Assembly: GCA_038209965.1 (NCBI GenBank)
Contig: JBBQXF010000010.1
Location: 1-61,452, forward strand
DNA: 61,452 nt
From: JALONO01 sp038209965
GTDB taxonomy: Bacteria > Bacteroidota > Bacteroidia > Cytophagales > Thermoflexibacteraceae
Direction: 5' to 3'
In this document: positions 60,082-61,452 of the stretch, piece after piece
Layout of the letters: each line of letters starts with the position of its first letter
Position numbering within the stretch: position 1 is the first letter of the stretch
Notes under the pieces: model-generated
The model's database searches: none
Told to the model about the DNA's origin: nothing
Seen by the model: only the letters and a program-made list of their open reading frames with translations
Made by a program: the position numbers and the translations under genes

Positions 60082-61452
60082 ATGGAAGAGCAAAAATTAA
60101 GAAGCGCCGAATGGTTTGGCCGCACTGGGAAAGACGGTTTTATTTACCGGGCTTGGATGAAAAACCAAGGATTTCCCCATCATTTATTCAAGGACAAACC
60201 TGTGATCGGGATTTGCAACACCTACTCTGAGTTCACACCCTGCAATGCCCACTTCCGTGAACTGGCCGATGCCGTCAAGCGGGGGGTTTGGGAGGCGGGC
60301 GGTTTTCCGCTCGAGTTCCCGGTAATGTCGCTTGGGGAGTGCCAGCTCAAACCAACGGCCATGTTGTTCCGCAATTTGGCCAGCATGGATGTCGAAGAAA
60401 GCATCCGGGCCAACTCCATTGATGGGGTGATCTTGCTCTGCGGTTGCGACAAAACCACTCCCTCGCTCCTCATGGGTGCGTGCAGTGTGAACCTGCCCAC
60501 GCTGGTGCTCTCTGGCGGGCCCATGCTGGCCGGCCGGTTCAAAGGCCGCAAAATCGGCACTTCGGATCTGTGGCGCTTTGCCGAGGACTTCAAAACGGGC
60601 AAGATGACCCAAGAGGAATTTACCGCCTCCGAAGCCGCCATGGCCCGCTCCCAAGGCCACTGCGCTCCCATGGGCACGGCCTCCACAATGGCGGCCATGG
60701 TGGAATCGCTGGGGCTGGCCCTGCCCGACAACGCCACCATCCCCGCTGCCGACTCGCGGCGCAAAGTACTGGCCCACTTGGCCGGAATGCGGATCGTGGG
60801 CTTGGTGCGCGAACAGCTCAAACTATCGGACCTGCTCACCCGGCCCGCTTTCGAGAATGCAATCATGGTCAATGCTGCCCTGGGCGGATCCACCAATTTT
60901 ATTATCCACCTGTTGGCCATTGCCGGGCGCGTGGGCGTGGACTTGGCCATTGATGATTTTGACCGGCTGTCGGCCCAGATTCCCCTACTGGCCAACGTCC
61001 AACCCTCGGGCGAGCACTTTGTCGAGGATTTGTTTTACGCCGGGGGCTTGCCCGCCGTCATGCACGAGATGCGGACCCTGCTGCACTTGGACGCCAAAAC
61101 TGTGACCGGCCAGACGCTGGGCGAAAACATTGCAAATGCGCAATGCTATGATCGCCAAGTGATTGGCACACTTGATCACCCCTTCAAATTTGATTCGGGC
61201 GTGGTGGTGCTGCACGGCAACCTGTGCCCAAACGGGGCCATCTTGAAGCCCTCGGCCGCCTCGGCCCAACTCATGCAGCACACGGGCAAAGCGGTGGTTT
61301 TTGAAAATATTGATGATTATAAACTCCGCATTGACGATCCCGCGCTGGATGTGGAGCCCAGCTCGATCCTAGTGCTCAAAAATGTGGGGCCCAAGGGTTA
61401 TCCCGGAATGCCCGAAGTGGGCAATATGCAATTGCCCGCCAAGATTTTGGCC
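60082..61452 (+). CDS. Pentonate (L-arabinonate/D-xylonate-type) dehydratase, IlvD/Edd family, cut by right edge
   Basis: 457 codons to the window end. An IlvD/Edd iron-sulfur dehydratase: LRSAEWFGRTGKDG, VIGICNTYSELTPCNAHFRE (first Cys ligand region), LCGCDKTTPSLLMGA (second Cys), SGGPMLAGRF, QGHCAPMGTASTMAAMVESL (third Cys), AALGGSTNFIIHLLAIAGRV, VVLHGNLCPNGAILKPSAAS and the KGYPGMPEVGNMQLP region. Compared from memory with L-arabinonate dehydratase of Rhizobium, many blocks agree (MKNQGFPHHLF, WEAGGFPLEFPVMS), more so than with IlvD. It likely turns a pentonate or hexonate into its 2-keto-3-deoxy acid. The final ~100 residues are outside. Confidence 0.85.
   Translation, partial: MEEQKLRSAEWFGRTGKDGFIYRAWMKNQGFPHHLFKDKPVIGICNTYSEFTPCNAHFRELADAVKRGVWEAGGFPLEFPVMSLGECQLKPTAMLFRNLASMDVEESIRANSIDGVILLCGCDKTTPSLLMGACSVNLPTLVLSGGPMLAGRFKGRKIGTSDLWRFAEDFKTGKMTQEEFTASEAAMARSQGHCAPMGTASTMAAMVESLGLALPDNATIPAADSRRKVLAHLAGMRIVGLVREQLKLSDLLTRPAFENAIMVNAALGGSTNFIIHLLAIAGRVGVDLAIDDFDRLSAQIPLLANVQPSGEHFVEDLFYAGGLPAVMHEMRTLLHLDAKTVTGQTLGENIANAQCYDRQVIGTLDHPFKFDSGVVVLHGNLCPNGAILKPSAASAQLMQHTGKAVVFENIDDYKLRIDDPALDVEPSSILVLKNVGPKGYPGMPEVGNMQLPAKILA

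Noticed and set aside
1..61452. tRNA, rRNA and CRISPR arrays
   Set aside because: No GGTTCGA-type T-loop with paired arms, no rRNA consensus and no regularly spaced direct repeats with unique spacers were found; the 66-bp periodicity at 1-311 and 11700-12960 is coding LRR.

Overview
The window looks like the chromosome of a member of the Bacteroidota, probably a Cytophagales- or Saprospiria-type organism. Lineage markers are a GldH-type gliding lipoprotein (56468-56959), a type IX secretion C-terminal sorting domain (end of 47868-49898), a DUF1599 plus BT_3928-type DoxX pair, a Bat/VWA gene pair, a SiaB/SiaC pair, a DUF5686 outer-membrane protein and one TAnnTTTG-type promoter. Starts rarely show Shine-Dalgarno sequences. 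Core genes are GC-rich for the phylum, while the leucine-rich-repeat (LRR) loci and several spacers are clearly AT-richer. No rRNA, tRNA, CRISPR array or intact insertion sequence was recognised by eye.

Regions. 1-2.2 kb is a damaged, AT-rich accessory segment: the 5' end of an LRR gene with an exact 198-bp offset duplication, a SUMF1-type gene joined to pieces of a SCO1 gene, and frameshifted coding debris. 2.2-11.2 kb is housekeeping: an orphan eutC, purA, dnaN, two Bacteroidota proteins of unknown function, argB, an outer-membrane protein, argG and an alpha/beta hydrolase. 11.4-14.8 kb is an LRR-Roc-COR (ROCO) gene built from nearly identical 66-bp units, followed by a short relic of a second copy of its N-terminus. 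14.8-25.5 kb carries an esterase, an ECF sigma factor with a translationally coupled membrane partner, a secreted protein, a shortened DUF1697 gene, a DUF5686 protein, a DUF3137-like protein and a CHASE2 gene coupled to a periplasmic protein. 25.5-26.6 kb is a repeat-bearing spacer.

26.6-38.8 kb holds an M16 peptidase, siaB-siaC, folK, a two-gene module (29673-31765) with a KGGVGRT-type P-loop ATPase ending in an EAD11-like domain, a TolB-like propeller, batA with its partner, two PpiC/SurA-type chaperones and a conserved protein of unknown function. 38.8-47.4 kb has lolD, a molybdopterin-domain gene interrupted by one in-frame stop, a duplicated PAP2/vanadium-haloperoxidase-like lipoprotein, two envelope proteins and a BNR/VPS10-like protein. 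47.8-61.4 kb has a Gly-rich type IX secreted protein, a beta-CASP nuclease, a GH16 glucanase, a TPR histidine kinase, upp, a DUF697/SHOCT-like protein, gldH, DUF1599, a DoxX/MauE-like protein, an oligopeptide-type ABC permease and a pentonate-dehydratase-like gene cut by the right edge.

The best candidate for an under-described system is the overlapping pair at 29673-31765. Its ATPase carries a C-terminal adaptor-like domain, and its partner begins with a short beta leader followed by an unassigned alpha/beta domain. The ROCO gene, with an adaptor-like tail and a shuffled LRR array, is a second probable conflict or sensing locus. Several small lesions (the SUMF1-SCO1 junction, the shortened DUF1697, the in-frame TAA at 39941, an Rpn-like tail, the missing eutB and the missing moxR/DUF58) suggest ongoing gene decay or, in part, assembly error.
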